Shown: positions 10,204-22,257, numbered from the stretch's first letter. The stretch is 64,000 nt of DNA from Elmis aenea (GCA_947652605.1 OX393576.1:60922966-60986965); one strand, 5' to 3'. Numbers and translations: made by a program. Notes: generated from the letters alone by a model not told the origin.

Positions 10204-12265
10204 TCTAACAAATGTATTAACAAAGTGACAGTAGTTTCAAAAAGAGTCTATTTTTAAATGATTTTATAACTTAATTTGTATATTTTTAAGTTCATTTACA
10301 TAGTTTAAAAATCACCTAAAACGCAAAAGCCTGGTTTTTGTGTTGCAGGAGAAAAAGTATTCCCATGGTTCAAGACCTGCTAATCCCAATACTCACTATA
10401 AATCTGCCTTTTATTAACTAATCAAAGTTAAGTAACGGTTTTAAACAAAACACACACGAAAATTACAAACGTTATTATAATTCTTACAATTTAAATACAC
10501 AATTGGTTTGCACGCAAAGCCTATTGACATCATTTCGATGTTGTGAAATTTTTAGTACACCGCTAATACAATTATAATGACAACAAAAACTATTCATTAA
10601 CATATAACGCAATCTTTAACCAATTTAGAATAAGCTGTGGTTTTTTTTTGTAAAGTATTTGAGGACTAATAAATCGTCGCTTGCAACATAAATTTAGATA
10701 CAACAAAAATTATTGCTCTTAACGTGACTGAAGTTGATTACAGCTTTTAAACATTTTACACACTTTAAAGTTATGATGTATTTGCTCGAGTTGAAACAAA
10801 AGTTGCAACTAAAATGTACGCTCTAGATCTATGATGTGAATATCACCGAATATTAGTTCGTAGATAAAGATCTATAATGTCTTAAAACTTGTCAGTCATG
10901 ACGTATATTAGGTTCTAAAAAGCATCATTAAGTTAGTTGTCAACATTTTCTTAAAGTATGATTTGTATGTTGGAGTTCTCTCCGTGGGATCTTTATTGTT
11001 TATTATCGGACTAAACCTTTGTTAACAGCATGGTAATGTATGTAAATAACGAAAATAGAAATATGATTGATGACGTTTCGCGTAAACATTTAAAAACTAA
11101 TTGCAAACGCATGGTGTACATACACTTGCGTTTTCAATTATTTATATATGATATATGTCACTTATGGCACAGCAATATGAACAAGCGAGTACATATTTCA
11201 TTATGCCACGGAATTCCATCAAAAGAAAGTGCAAAGCGAATAATTTCTTCACTAGTACTTTGTAAGTAGTCCTCAATTTAGTAAAACGTATTTTGGACGA
11301 TTTCAAAAAGTGGTATTAAATTGATTAGGTATACTTAACTGTGTAAGCTATTAGAGTTACTTATTTTAAAAACAATAATTATGTATTTACATTTAATAGC
11401 AATAGCTTCCATAGCATTAGTACGTTATTCATTAGCAGTTGTGATTTTTTTTCCGCCAAATTCACAATCATTAATTATTTTTTGCGGCTTCTTTTCAGGC
11501 ACCTACGTAATTTTTTAACATATACTTTAACTATTTAATAAACGTGCGTTTATAATTGGGTATATTAATCTTTATGTCGTTACCAAGACAAATAATTAAT
11601 CTTTTTAACTGTATCAACAATTGGCAATAAAAAATTGCGCTAGGTTTAAAACACGATATAATATTTTGACAATGCTAGCGAATTTGGAATATATTTAAAA
11701 ATAATCATCTATGTCAGCATTTACGAAAAAACCAGAAAGAGTTTAAAACGGCAGAACTATTTATTTTATTTTAGCATGTAGGTATTACTGTAGAAAACAA
11801 TTTAGGTAATAAAATTCAATATATGAGATCTAGTTCCATCTTCCGCCGAGAGGGTTACGCCCGCCCATAAGACTAAATTCTCAAAAGGGACCCAAAAAGG
11901 TTATAAGTCTTATAAACACTGACCTATAAAATTACAACATTTAAACCAAATAGATGTTTCTACTTTCCATGGAAGACTTGATTTCAGGACAAAAAAAAAA
12001 CAGATTAATTAAAAATGGCGGTTGTTTTTACGTGAGACACAAAAACAATTAAAGTTTCTTTAATGTAGGTATGTCAAGCGTCCAATATTAATCGTGTATG
12101 ATTCATCAAGGGATTCTCTGAAAATTTTAGTGATAGAAGGATAGATAGATTTGTAAAGAAGTGTCTTTTAAACTACTCAATAGGAACCTAAACCGAAAAT
12201 GTGCATGCTATGGCCAAGTCCTGAAAAAATATGTGGATATACATTTTTGATAGCAATATAGAGGT
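10204..12265. other. Unassigned AT-rich stretch
   Basis: A 79-codon frame at 11030-11269 has no recognisable motif. No repeat boundary or RNA gene was found. Confidence 0.4.
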
Positions 12266-12269
12266 TACT

Positions 12270-12960
12270 TCGAATAATTATGAAGTTATGTATGGAAATA
12301 AAAATGAAACATACCCAAGGAGAAAACAGAGGAGCAATAAAAGGAAATTATACGTTCGAAGAAGTAGAAAATTTTAAATATCTGGGAACAGTAATTAATC
12401 ACCAGAACCACAAAAGGGAAATGAAACAACGAATACATGTAAGATATAACGCATATTATAAATAAATATAAAACTTACATGTAAAATAAGAAAATAGTAA
12501 TAATACAAAAATACGAATCTATAAAACAGCGATACGACCTGTGGTGCTATACTGTGCCGAGACGATGTTGATGACAAGAAAGGAAAAAGATAATTTTAAA
12601 ATGTTTGAAAAGAAAATAGTGAGGAAAATTTATGGGGCAAGAAAAGTGTGGAGGAATACGTAAAGTTAACAAATAACGAAATTAAAACAATACTAAAAGG
12701 AGAAGATAATAGTCAAAGTAATAAAAGCTGCAAGAATTCGATGGTGTAGCTGTAGACATATAAGTAAAAGAAAGGGACAGTCTATACTAAAAAGGATCTC
12801 AAAATGGAAACCACAAGGGACAAGATCGATAGGAAGACTAAAAATACGCTGGAAAGACCAAGTGAAAGCTGATTTAGGAAAAATAGGAATAACAGAGGAT
12901 TATACAGTGAATGATTGAGACCGGTACTTAAAAATATATGAAGAATGAAAAAGGATATGG
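12270..12960 (+). pseudogene. RTE-like reverse transcriptase C-terminal relic
   Basis: This is the broken C-terminal half of a non-LTR retrotransposon polymerase. About 12345-12400 reads YTFEEVENFKYLGTVIN, closely parallel to the YTFEEVNTFNYLGMTV segment of the RTE copy at 47446-48757. Further on come a thumb-like PVVLYCAETM block near 12540, a RIRWC block near 12740 that corresponds to the RLRWAGH motif, and a GRLKIRWKDQVKADL stretch near 12835 that corresponds to GRPRKRWRDALEEDA. Stops and frameshifts occur every ~60 codons, so it is dead. The palindrome at 12996-13260 follows directly. Confidence 0.78.
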
Positions 12961-12995
12961 ATCTGAAATTTTGGTTATGACCATAATGGCATCTG

Positions 12996-13260
12996 ATGTG
13001 TTTAATAAAAATATTTTCAAGATGGCGACACTTCCGGAAGTACCGGAAGTTGACGTCTACTTTCTTATATCAAATACAATGGTCTATTTTTTATTGCGTA
13101 TTTCGATTTGAAACGTTATTTTAGAGGGACTTTTATTAGCATTCCCTATATCTAAATCCAAATACGCAATAAAATATAGACCATTGTATTTGATATAAGA
13201 AAGTAGACGTCAACTTCCGGTATTTCCGGAAGTGTCTTGTAAATATTTTTAATAAACACA
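12996..13260. repeat. Near-perfect palindrome (hairpin MITE), ~110-bp arms
   Basis: The left arm (TGTGTTTAATAAAAATATTT and on through CACTTCCGGAAGTACCGGAA to the CAATGGTCTATTTTTTATTG block) is mirrored by 13150-13260. The loop is about 40 bp. Arm identity is high, which suggests a recent or sequence-corrected hairpin. It lies between an RTE relic on the plus strand (to its left) and one on the minus strand (to its right). Confidence 0.85.
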
Positions 13261-13470
13261 CAACTTTTATTAGTCCTAGTACTGTTCTCATTATTTTCCG
13301 CTCCGCTATTCTTAATTCCTCCTCTTCCCTTTTCGTCATTGTCATTTATTTCCGCTCCATACACCATTACCCGTCTTATCATTGTGTTATAAATGTTAAT
13401 TTTACTCATAGTATTCCTTGTAAGAAGTTTACTTTTTAATAGCTTTTTATTGGCGTAATACGCCTGGAAT
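13261..13470 (-). pseudogene. RTE-like reverse transcriptase fragment
   Basis: The minus strand reads YANKKLLKSKLLTRNTMSKI followed by NIYNTMIRRVMVYGAE, then, in another frame, IAERKIMRTVLGLIK. These correspond in order to the NKTLLKSKTISKTTKIKIYK, TLIRPVITYAMET and VERKIMRAILGP segments of the RTE copy at 47446-48757. The frame change lies near 13320. It is a ~70-codon scrap of the thumb region and runs straight into the palindrome on its 3' side. Confidence 0.75.
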
Positions 13471-15349
13471 AACAGGATAGAAAATGCTTGATAGGAAAAC
13501 ATGGGAGCAAATCGTACAAGATGCAAAGACAAACAAGAACATATAGGAAGTGAAAGAACAAAAATAGCGGAGTGACTATCCGAAAAATAATAGTCAGTAG
13601 GACTCCAAAGAGCGGCTATTATTTCAATATGGAATGCACAGCCTTTCATAATAATAATGTATGGTAGAAGTTTGCAATATAATTTGAAATTGCTGTATGT
13701 ATTTTTTTGTAAACCTTGCATAAAGTTAATGTTAGAAAAACGTTTGGCTTAAATTAAATTCTGTTAAGCTTACCGCTTCCGAGAGCCCCTCTGAGTTAGG
13801 CGGCTATTGAAAAACAAAAGTTCTGTTACATTATGCTTCTAAAGAGGTAATATATCCCATTTACCCGATATAGTATCCATTATAGTTAGCAGAATATCAA
13901 TAGTGAGAAATAATAATAATCTTTCAACGTGCTCTTGGATGCATTTAAACAAGTGCATACAACCGCTTGCATATAATCGTGCAAAAAAATTATAATTGCA
14001 CTCGGTTTAAACCATGAACTATTTCTTGTAATAGTGCATGGAAAATATTTATTTTGCACCGATAATGGACCATTATTAAGCGAATGGATACTTGCAAACC
14101 TCGCCATTAAAAAAAGTTAAGTAGATGACAAATGGTTGTGCAGATATACGCAAAAAAACACATTACGTCGTGAAATGGTGTGTCGTAACCATGCGCGGAA
14201 CTAACGGAATTGTCTGTTATCTACGGCACCGGCACTATACTAGGAGGTTACTTTGGATATATACCATTGTGCCCTTGTCAACGATCTACAGTTTCCCATT
14301 GTACGGCCACACAAGTCGCACCTGCGACAATCAAACGTGAAAAAAGGAACTTCACCATTACACAACCGCTCGCTAGTTCTTTCAAGGCTTATTCCAAGTC
14401 CGATTCGCCAATTTAGGTGCTTAATTTAATAAATTAACTTTTTTATTCGCGATAACGTATGTGTCTTTGTTATTAGATGCAGGTTGTTTTCAAATCAGTT
14501 ATAAAAACTTTAATTGAAGTTGCGTAAAAACTGGTATACGGTCCGTCCGAAATAACTTGATCGCCATGGTGATCTCACAACTGAAATAGATATGAGGTCG
14601 GCTTAATAGGATGAACTGTTCTTATATATTGGGAGGAGCATAATAAATCGCTTTTGTTTTATAAAACAATCGCTATCTTGCTAGATATATGTAGATGCTG
14701 AAGTATTTAATTTTTAAAAATCACACATTATAAGAGATAGAATAATAATTATCGAATAACTATTGATATTTAGCAATAATTTATGAAAATTATTGATCAT
14801 TGTTTAAAGGCTCTTTTCGCTTTCAAAGTATATATTTTTTTTCACGTCAAGCAGGACACGGATTTTCTTCCTGAAAATATTCATCAACATCAACGTTTAA
14901 ACCACCTAAGTAAATTATTTTAGCTGTAAGACACATTAATTTAATTTGAAAGGGGTATATGTCCACTTTCGGAAAAAATTGAGAAGATAATTTTAGTGTA
15001 CAGTTTTTTATTTGTAAACACTCTACTGTTTGTATTATATTTTAAAACATTAACATGCTTTGGCCAACTAAAATAAGTAAATGATATTGCGTAGGTAATC
15101 AATTGTAATGAAAATGGTTCCAGTTTATTTTCAGTAGTCTAATTTAACACTGGGTATAACCTTAAGTCTAAAACCGCGTCTTTAACAATTTTAAGTTCTC
15201 CACGTAATACGAAAATCTAGGGATTTATAAAAAATTTATAAGCATTATGTAATTTGCAAAACGTAAATACATACTGATATTAAACAACAGCTTTTTTTTT
15301 TTTTAATTGATTTAAACCCTAATAGAGTTTATAACAATGCAATCTGGTG
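13471..15349. other. Unassigned stretch
   Basis: Between 14120 and 14416 the base composition is less AT-rich and both strands have ~70-codon open frames, none recognisable. No RNA gene or terminal repeat was found in the rest. Confidence 0.35.
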
Positions 15350-15357
15350 TTTGAGAC
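15350..15357. repeat. 8-bp hAT target-site duplication, left copy
   Basis: TTTGAGAC here is repeated exactly at 16292-16299 on the other side of the element. Confidence 0.93.
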
Positions 15358-15545
15358 TAGGGATTGTAATACCGGTAAACCGGTTTACCGGTAAATCGCA
15401 AAAAATGCTCTTCAAATTTTACCGGTAATTTGCCAGTTTTTTACCGGTAATTCCGGTAATTTTACAATATCTTTCTAATCATGATAAAAATCTAAATCAA
15501 ATAATCGAAAAAAAATTGACGTATTTTCAAAGAGAAAAAATAAAG

Positions 15546-15733
15546 GAAAAGCATACAAATGGCATATGATTGATTGTTTACTCACTACTCGACCAACAAG
15601 TGTAGTAGAATCCGAAAAAGCTTTTTCCGCGGCTGGATTATTTTGTACAAAAATTAGGTCGCAATTAGGAGACAATAGTTAAGATGAATTATATTTTCTA
15701 CGTGGTTATTTTTTAAGAAAAGTTTAAAATAAA
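15546..15733 (+). pseudogene. hAT transposase C-terminal dimerisation domain relic
   Basis: The plus strand from 15578 reads LLTTRPTSVVESEKAFSAAG, then LFCTKIRSQLGDNS. An in-frame TAA at 15680 interrupts it, and DELYFLRGYFLR follows. This is the signature of the hATC dimerisation domain (P.TS..SE.aFS.aG...T..R..L followed by a short hydrophobic helix), which lets hAT transposases multimerise. Only this ~50-residue tail remains; the catalytic and BED finger parts are gone. It sits inside TIRs with a perfect target duplication, which confirms the family. The minus-strand frame at 15475-15675 is its antisense. Confidence 0.88.
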
Positions 15734-16025
15734 AAATATTGTTAATAGTTTGACAACATAGGTATATTATGTTAAATCATTTTATATTTTATGTTCAGAA
15801 TAGTTTTATTTTCATGTGTTTTTTGTAATGCTGGATTATATTTTTTGTAATATTTTTATTTTATATATTATATATTGTCATTTTATATTGTGTTATATTA
15901 ATATTACATAAAAAAATATTACGTTTATGGCTGTTAACTAATATGTTGTATGAAACTGATTGGGATAGTTTAGGCTTGAACTATCTCAATCAGTTCCATA
16001 ATAAATAAATGTATATAAACATATT

Positions 16026-16140
16026 TATTTTTAATATAGTTTTCGGAGTTTATCCGGGTAATATTTAAATTGGCTCGACGTTTCGGCAAGCTCTCACTAT
16101 AGGGGAGACGCGGATAAACTCCGAAAACTACATTAAAAAT
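16026..16140. repeat. 30-bp inverted repeat hairpin with GAAACGTC word (minus strand)
   Basis: ATTTTTAATATAGTTTTCGG and on to TTTATCCG (16026-16055) is mirrored at 16111-16140. The loop, read on the minus strand, contains GCCGAAACGTCG (about 16074-16087) followed downstream by CCCGGATAAAC. This resembles the GAAACGTC...CCCGGAAA arrangement of the hammerhead-like loci at 23012 and 30740, although the CTGANGA box and stem II are not convincing here. Confidence 0.6.
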
Positions 16141-16291
16141 GATAGTAACCGCAAAAAATCTAAAAAGAAACAATATAATATAAATATATATAATAATATG
16201 ATTTACCGGTAAATTACCGGTAAACCGGTTTTGATTGACAGTTTTACCGAATTACCGGTAATTCAAAAAGTCGGTAAATTTACAATCCCTA

Positions 16292-16299
16292 TTTGAGAC
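16292..16299. repeat. 8-bp hAT target-site duplication, right copy
   Basis: TTTGAGAC, identical to 15350-15357. Confidence 0.93.
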
Positions 16300-16375
16300 C
16301 AATAGTAGCCAATAGTAGTCCTTAGTTTGCTAATATTATATTACTAACTTGCACACTACCGCACAGTCTCTGCTT

Positions 16376-17345
16376 TTAAAGTTTTGCTCCAACTGACGCA
16401 AAAGGTTTAACCCTTTTAAGTCTTTTTACTAAGCCTGTAGTGTCCAGGAGCTGGATCGCCTCGACATTTACATGTTGATGGAGCCTTTCTTCGTGGCTTT
16501 TGGCAAACTTCGTAATGGTGTTGGTTACAGTGTCCTTGTTGAGGTCCCGATGTATGTCACTATGTCTGCAATAACAAGGTGCATCAGCGATGTTCCTTGG
16601 TGTATTGGAATCTCTGGATAATCTGGATATTACTCTTTGGTGCATCCCCATAGCTGTATCCCATATGTCCACACAGGTTTTAAAATTTGCTTGTACAGCA
16701 AAAGTTTATTATGTAGGGACAGATAGGAATTCCTCCCGATAAGCCAGTAATTTTTTTATTAATTTGATTTATATTTCTTCCCTTTTTTTCTTGACATGAG
16801 CCTTTCAGTGTAGCTTAGTGTCCAATGTAATACCTAAGTATTTTGCTGTGTTAGAGTATGGAATTTGTTTATTATTTAAGTTGATTGGTAGATACTTGTT
16901 AAATTCTCTTGTTGGTAAAATTGACATGTACTGACGTAGTTCAATTTAACTTTATACGCCATGCTTTTGTCCAGTTGTTGATCTGATTGTCAGCTGCTTG
17001 TAATTTCCCGGATAAATCTATATTGTTTCTTCCTAGGTTAATGTAGCCGTGTCGTCGACAAAGGTCGCTATAATATTGTTTTCCAACTTTGGAATATTAC
17101 AAGTATACAATAGGTAGAGGACCGGACCTAGTAAGCTTCCTTATGGCACTCCTGTTTTAATTTCTTCAAGTTCTGAATAAGATTCTTCTTGAATTATGTT
17201 GGTCTCTCTGAAGAATTTGGGTGTATTGTTTTGGGAGGAGCGATCTTAGTTTATAATTTAAACCATCATGCCACACTTTGTCGAAAGCCTGCGCTACGTC
17301 TAGAAAGATAGTAGAACAAACTTTCTTTTCTTCTACGGATTTTTG
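16376..17345 (-). pseudogene. Jockey-clade reverse transcriptase, 5'-truncated relic
   Basis: Read on the minus strand from 17345, the relic passes through these RT blocks in order: FLDVAQAFDKVWHDGL (about 17270-17320), a GVP-stop-GSLLGPVLYLLY block near 17100-17150, and ATFVDDTAT (about 17045-17068, the catalytic FADD box with V for A). It ends in the jockey tail KFAKSHEERLHQHVNVEAIQ, then LLDTTGLVKRLKRVKPF (98-codon frame 16376-16672). It would have been the polymerase of a jockey-type LINE. The N-terminal polymerase part, endonuclease and ORF1 are absent, and stops are frequent. The 3' end lies ~80 bp from hAT element A. Confidence 0.88.
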
Positions 17346-19880
17346 TAATTAAAGTAGAATTAAAATTTAAATGATATTAGCAATTCAATAATTATGAATA
17401 TAATGTAAGTCAATTCATGATCCGAAAACGAAAATAATGGTTTGGTGAAACTCTATGAAATTACTCACCCAATAAATGTACAAATATTCAAATTCACGGA
17501 AACGTGTCAAGTAGACTTTATCAGTATTTTAAAGTCAACTAAAATGCAAACCCTTAGATATCCCATAACAAAGAACAATGGATTTACACCAGTTTTATAA
17601 TAAACGGTTCACATTTTCCCAATTTATTATCTACGAAGAATGTGTCCTTTGTCTGAAAACAGATCTAGTTTTTGTACGAATAAGATTAAGGTAAACGATT
17701 TTTAACTCAATATAATTTTATTAAATTGTTTCCTTGCTTAATTTGCAGATCCTAAAGTATCCCCATGGTGGCCAAATTATTTTGGATTGATTGTGTAGCT
17801 CAACATGAGCTAACCGATTACATTTTTAGCTTATTGTATAAAATCATAATACAAATGCGGAAATCGTACTTAAGAGATACGTTAAAGTTCCCTACGGAGC
17901 AAAAATTGCCTCTACACGTCGAATTGTCCAAGTTAATTACCAAGTTCACGGGTATATGTTTATGCCCACTGTGAAATTCGTTAAACCTGTATCACAACCG
18001 GGATGTTCTATAATAAGTATGGCGAACAAAATAACTAATTCATTCGCTTCACGAATGCTAGGTAGTCGACCTTGCCTGAAGTGTTGTAAGTTTTGATTAC
18101 AGCTCAACAGGTGTAAATCACAGACGTGAAATAACGTGGTAATTGGAGATATAATCTATGACCGATGAAATGTGTAACGTCTTTATACATATACCGATTG
18201 TATCTGTTAATAGGTATGACCAATTTTGTTGGTTCAGTATTTTTTTAAGTCCAAAACCATATCTGATATACGGGTAATTATTATTGGGAGGCCGATTCTT
18301 TTTTGGCGAAGAATTCCCATCGAGCCATTTTACATCCGGCCAACTGTCCGCGAAGATTTACCGGAGGTCTGTTCTTGGTCATTGTTGCCGATATGTATAC
18401 CTTCATTTGTTTAATTAATCAAAACATTAATCAACACCATTCGCTAGGTATGTTACACTGATTCCAATTAAGTCACTGTAAAGTTGTTTTTTTTAATCTG
18501 GCACACAAAAACCGAAATTCATTATAATATTGGTGACTAAACTCAAATATGTGTAAACTAAAAAAAAACTATAAAGTACACAATTTAAGTCAACAATTAA
18601 TAGTCCAATAAGAATTGTTACCAAGCCTTATTTAGCTATTAATTTTTTCATGAACAATTAAAATACTCTCGACTTTGAATTAAAATTTAATATAGTTCCT
18701 CGGACATTTCTCGGTTCATTGGACTCGGAATGTTTTGCAACTATATCGAGCATTATCATCAACGCACGCCTGTTATAAATATAGAAAACAAATTAAACTA
18801 AAAAATGGCCTAAAGTGAAACCAAATTAATTTATAGTACGCTAAACTACCGATGCAAACAACTAAAAGAATAACCACATTGTATTAATCATTTAAAGTTG
18901 AATAGCAATAATTTATCCTAATGAACTACCATATTTTACAATATTACACTCACAAAATGTATAACGTATCGATCTTAAGAGGCTATTGATGTACTTGAAA
19001 CCAATTTGTTAATTAATCATGTCTCGTTATACAATATAAGAATGATTGCGTCTGGATAATTAAGAGCCATGCTATTATTGCTCGTCACTTACAAAAATAT
19101 TTTCACTATCGAAGCAATTTTAATATGATTTACGTAACAATGAGAGTACTATAGAAATATGCTATAGGAAAGTAAAGCTTTGGAATTTGATGCAAGACAA
19201 GAACATCTACTAAAGTTTAGGATAAATTGTGCTTTCCATCGAAATGATAACTATTTACATGGTATACAACGTTTAAATTTACAATACAAATATCACTAAT
19301 ACTTTCTTAAAAAATCTCTTGCATTCAAATAAACTTAAAGTAGGTATTTATGTAATTAAAAAAAAAACTCAAATTAAAACTAAATTATAAAATCAACAAC
19401 AATTTTAATCACGAAAATTCATTTTTAAGAAGAAAAAAAATTCTAGATCCATAATATTTAATGATGTTTTTTGTTATTTAAATTTCATTTATCTTAATCA
19501 ACATAGTATAAGATCAACTTCCTTGCCAATGATGAAAAGAGAGTCTGGTATAGATTTTCTTTAATTTTGTCAAAGTTCTGCATACATAAATGGAAAATAG
19601 TTATGTATAAACGCATATGCATGGGCAGTAACTTGTACATAAAATTGTATCCGTGTCACACACAGTTTCAAACGAATGGAATTCTGTACTGAAATCTGTA
19701 CAAGAAAAACAATACAAGATTCTGTATTGATTTCCATACAGAAATGTATACCGTGTCACACAAGCTTAAGACTTTGTGGATTTTTGGACAAAAACAAGTT
19801 GCAGGGTACTAGGTTAGGGCTGTAAGGTGAATGACGTAGCAAACATTCCTACATTCGCGCAGAAGCACATTCCGTTTGCC
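17346..19880. other. Unassigned AT-rich stretch
   Basis: A 69-codon frame at 17765-17974 follows a TTTGCAG acceptor-like site at 17742-17748 and could be an exon, but it has no recognisable domain. 19640-19765 holds CGTGTCACACA-type words in two places and may be a degraded small element. Nothing else is supported. Confidence 0.35.
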
Positions 19881-20004
19881 TGTTGTGATAAACATTATAA
19901 ATATATAAAAATAAGGAAACAACGATAAAGTAGGAATCTACAGTAATGTGGTTTATTGTAGTTTATCTTATTTTTATATATTTGTAGGTAATGTTTATCA
20001 CAAC
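19881..20004. repeat. ~120-bp palindrome
   Basis: TTGTGATAAACATTATAAATATATAAAAATAAG (19883 on) is mirrored by CTTATTTTTATATATTTGTAGGTAATGTTTATCACAA (to about 20003). An inner GATAAA...TTTATC pair extends the stem. It is probably a small hairpin MITE; it has no coding content. Confidence 0.75.
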
Positions 20005-20187
20005 AACAAATTACAAAACCTTCGTAACTTGTACCAAATGAGTTTTAAAAGGTTTACAACTTGTTTTGTTTTTGTTTTCACAGCCTACTATAATTTTGTT
20101 TAAAAAAAAAACTAAAAAACCTTTGTAACTTGCGTATTATTGAAAATAAATACATCAACTTTTATATCAAAACAATAAGGAATTTAA

Positions 20188-20531
20188 ATAAGTCATAGCC
20201 AACTATGAGTTCCATTTAAAAAAATACAACTCGAATTTCGTTTTTTTTTTTGAAAACTTGTCTACGCCACTGCATCCTTATCAAAAAAGTGCCTGTAGAA
20301 CGTAAAAATTATTTTTGTGTATTTTTATAAACAAGCGAGATATAGGAATAAAACGAAAAGTAGAAAAATCGAGTTATCGGTGATAACTGGAAAACAAAAG
20401 ACGATAACCAATTTTAGCTTTCACCATTAACTTTTTCTCGAAAAAAGAGATCGAGGTTGCGCTGTCCGTTTTTTGATACCTCTTATAGTTACCGAGATTC
20501 CCTATGAAAATATCGAAATTTGCCCACCCTG
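20188..20531. mobile_element. Solo inverted arm of the CAGGGTGGGC family
   Basis: The sequence from AGCCAACTATGAGTTCC to AAATTTGCCCACCCTG matches the right arm of the element at 2218-3823 block by block, including the AAAAAAGTGCCTGTAGAACG and TTTTTCTCGAAAAAAGAGAT words. No left arm is found nearby, so only half of the element is present. The Harbinger-like copy begins 16 bp further on. Confidence 0.85.
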
Positions 20532-20546
20532 TACAAGTACATATTA

Positions 20547-21026
20547 GGTTTGTTCCAACACGGGATTTAAAACCGATCCCTGATTAGTTCATGAACCGGT
20601 TTATTCGCATGCGTGAACTATGTACTAAAAAATTTACTGCACAGTATTAGCTGTTGTTGGAACGCTTTTACGACTGGCCCAACTGTAAATGACATTGCGT
20701 CTATTGGGTTCATACAAATGTACGCATCGCTAGGGTAAACACCTTAAGAATTTAGCACTCAGTGGGGTCGTGAAGCGGTGTATAGCTAGCTGAGCTCACG
20801 TTAGTTATGAACAGCGCTTGCGTGTAAAAATCCAAATGCTGGTACACGCTCTCATCCAAGAACTGTTCGACCGTACACTGACTAGTTCATGTACTAATTT
20901 TGTAATGATGGAACAGCCGACTAAACCGTCCGGTGAACTATCAGAGACTGTGTTGGAACGCGATATTGATACTGCGCACACTCCTGCTCGTTTACTTTAC
21001 CGTGCAAGTGGCTGTTGGAACAAACC
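20547..21026 (-). mobile_element. Harbinger-like 480-bp family, complete copy with flanking TATTA
   Basis: The ends are GGTTTGTTCCAAC at 20547 and GTTGGAACAAACC ending at 21026. TATTA flanks both sides (20542-20546 and 21027-21031). A 3-bp ATT duplication with TIR AGGTTTG is equally consistent, and 3-bp duplications are typical of PIF/Harbinger. It is oriented opposite to the copies at 844-1128 and 24864-25331. It is noticeably less AT-rich than its surroundings. The open frames 20818-21066 and 20933-21163 overlap each other and run out of the element, so they are not counted as genes. Confidence 0.82.
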
Positions 21027-21061
21027 TATTACATATCCTATCTGGTTTGTTTATTACCTCA

Positions 21062-21069
21062 TTTAAAAG
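21062..21069. repeat. 8-bp hAT target-site duplication, left copy
   Basis: TTTAAAAG, identical to 22258-22265. Confidence 0.92.
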
Positions 21070-22257
21070 CAGGGACCGTTCGTTTCTGTTCGGAACGAAA
21101 ACGAAATATATCGTTTTCGTTCTTTTCGTTCTAACTGGAAAAATTATTTTTTCGTTTTCGTGAACCGAAATAATAACGGTTAAAACCGGTTTTACAAATA
21201 CCTTTTTGTCGTCAAAAAACCAATTTTTTTCTAGTCACCACACCTCTATTAATACGATAACAATATTTGCGTCTCAACTAAAATATAAACGATGACGATG
21301 GGGTTTGATGCTCACGGACAGCATATTTTAGACTGGAGAACCATCGCCATATTAAATTTACCAAATCGTTAAACACATTAACATTTAACCATTTTATTAA
21401 GTTTAACACCCGTAAGGTGCAAAAACACAACGTGATTAGGTTAAATTAGACACACGATCTTTATCTAAAAATATGAAAATATAGCAGGTGCTGTTTTAAA
21501 TTTGTTTTAGTAGGTACTAAAAATCTATGCATTTGAATTAAATAATATCCTGCTGTAATTATGTAAAAAGACAAAAGAATGAATTCAAGTGGATAATTTA
21601 CTAAATGTTATTTAAAAAAAAGATATAAAAAAAAAACTTATATTCACTTGAAATATACTTTAACTTTATAGTTTGTACATACCATACAATATACATTTTC
21701 ACATTCCGTTAAATCTTACTAGCAACACATCTTCTAATAAATCTTCTTTTACGTTAGTCCTTTTCGAAGTAAGAATAAATTTTACTATTATTATGTCTAA
21801 ACGCAAATAAAACATACACATTGATAATATATATTCAATCAAGTGTATATTCTATATTGATGATCTAAAAAACAAATTAGAAATAGAGAATATCTGTACC
21901 TTTAATTGTGTTACACGAAATTGCAAGTATAAACAATAAAGTTGTTAATACATATTCACGTAAATATATGAAGAAAAGTGAAGCTCACTTATTTCAAGTG
22001 AGATTTTTTACTGCCTCGTGGAGTGTCCCCAGCACAAAAGGTAAATTCGCGTTTGTGTTTAACAAATGAAATTGAAGTAGCGACCAAACCGGTTAAAACC
22101 GGTTAAAACCGGTTAAAACCGGTTTTGGAAAATATTTATTTCGTTTTCGTTCTTGAACGAAAAATAATAATTTCGTTTTCGGTTTCGTTTTCGTTCTTAA
22201 TAAAATTTCGGTTAATTTCGTTTAACGTTTTCGTTTTCGTTCCGTTCTCAGTCCCTG
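21070..22257. mobile_element. hAT element B, 1188 bp, perfect 8-bp TSD
   Basis: The ends are CAGGGACCGTTCG and the inverted CTCAGTCCCTG, with exact TTTAAAAG duplications. The sub-terminal zones contain many CGTTTTCGTT / AACGAAAACG words and, inside them, GGTTAAAACCGGTT repeats (three tandem copies at about 22089-22127). This is the usual layout of hAT transposase-binding arrays. I see no transposase domain inside, so it is non-autonomous. Confidence 0.95.

Larger units (their letters stand above)
15358..16291 (+). mobile_element. hAT element A, 934 bp, non-autonomous, perfect 8-bp TSD
   Basis: The terminal inverted repeat TAGGGATTGTAA (left) matches TTTACAATCCCTA at the right end. Both sub-terminal regions are packed with ACCGGTAA / TTACCGGT words, probably multiple transposase binding sites. 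The exact 8-bp duplication TTTGAGAC proves a complete hAT-type insertion. Inside are the C-terminal dimerisation relic (15546-15733) and a 30-bp-arm hairpin at 16026-16140. The rest of the transposase has been deleted. Confidence 0.95.

Noticed and set aside
11082..11096. Another GAAACG word (minus strand) that could mark a hammerhead-like unit
   Set aside because: No stem II, CTGANGA box or downstream CCCGGA; chance occurrence.
13152..13721. 189-codon minus-strand ORF
   Set aside because: It joins an RTE scrap, part of a palindrome and unrelated sequence; only the RTE part is meaningful and is annotated separately.
14125..14416. Possible zinc-finger-like segment on the minus strand (CRRCDLCGRTM)
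   Set aside because: Cys spacing is suggestive, but the partner His residues are missing and a stop follows within ~30 codons; too weak to report.
17742..17974. Possible host exon after a TTTGCAG acceptor-like site
   Set aside because: No donor site, domain or neighbouring exon could be supported.
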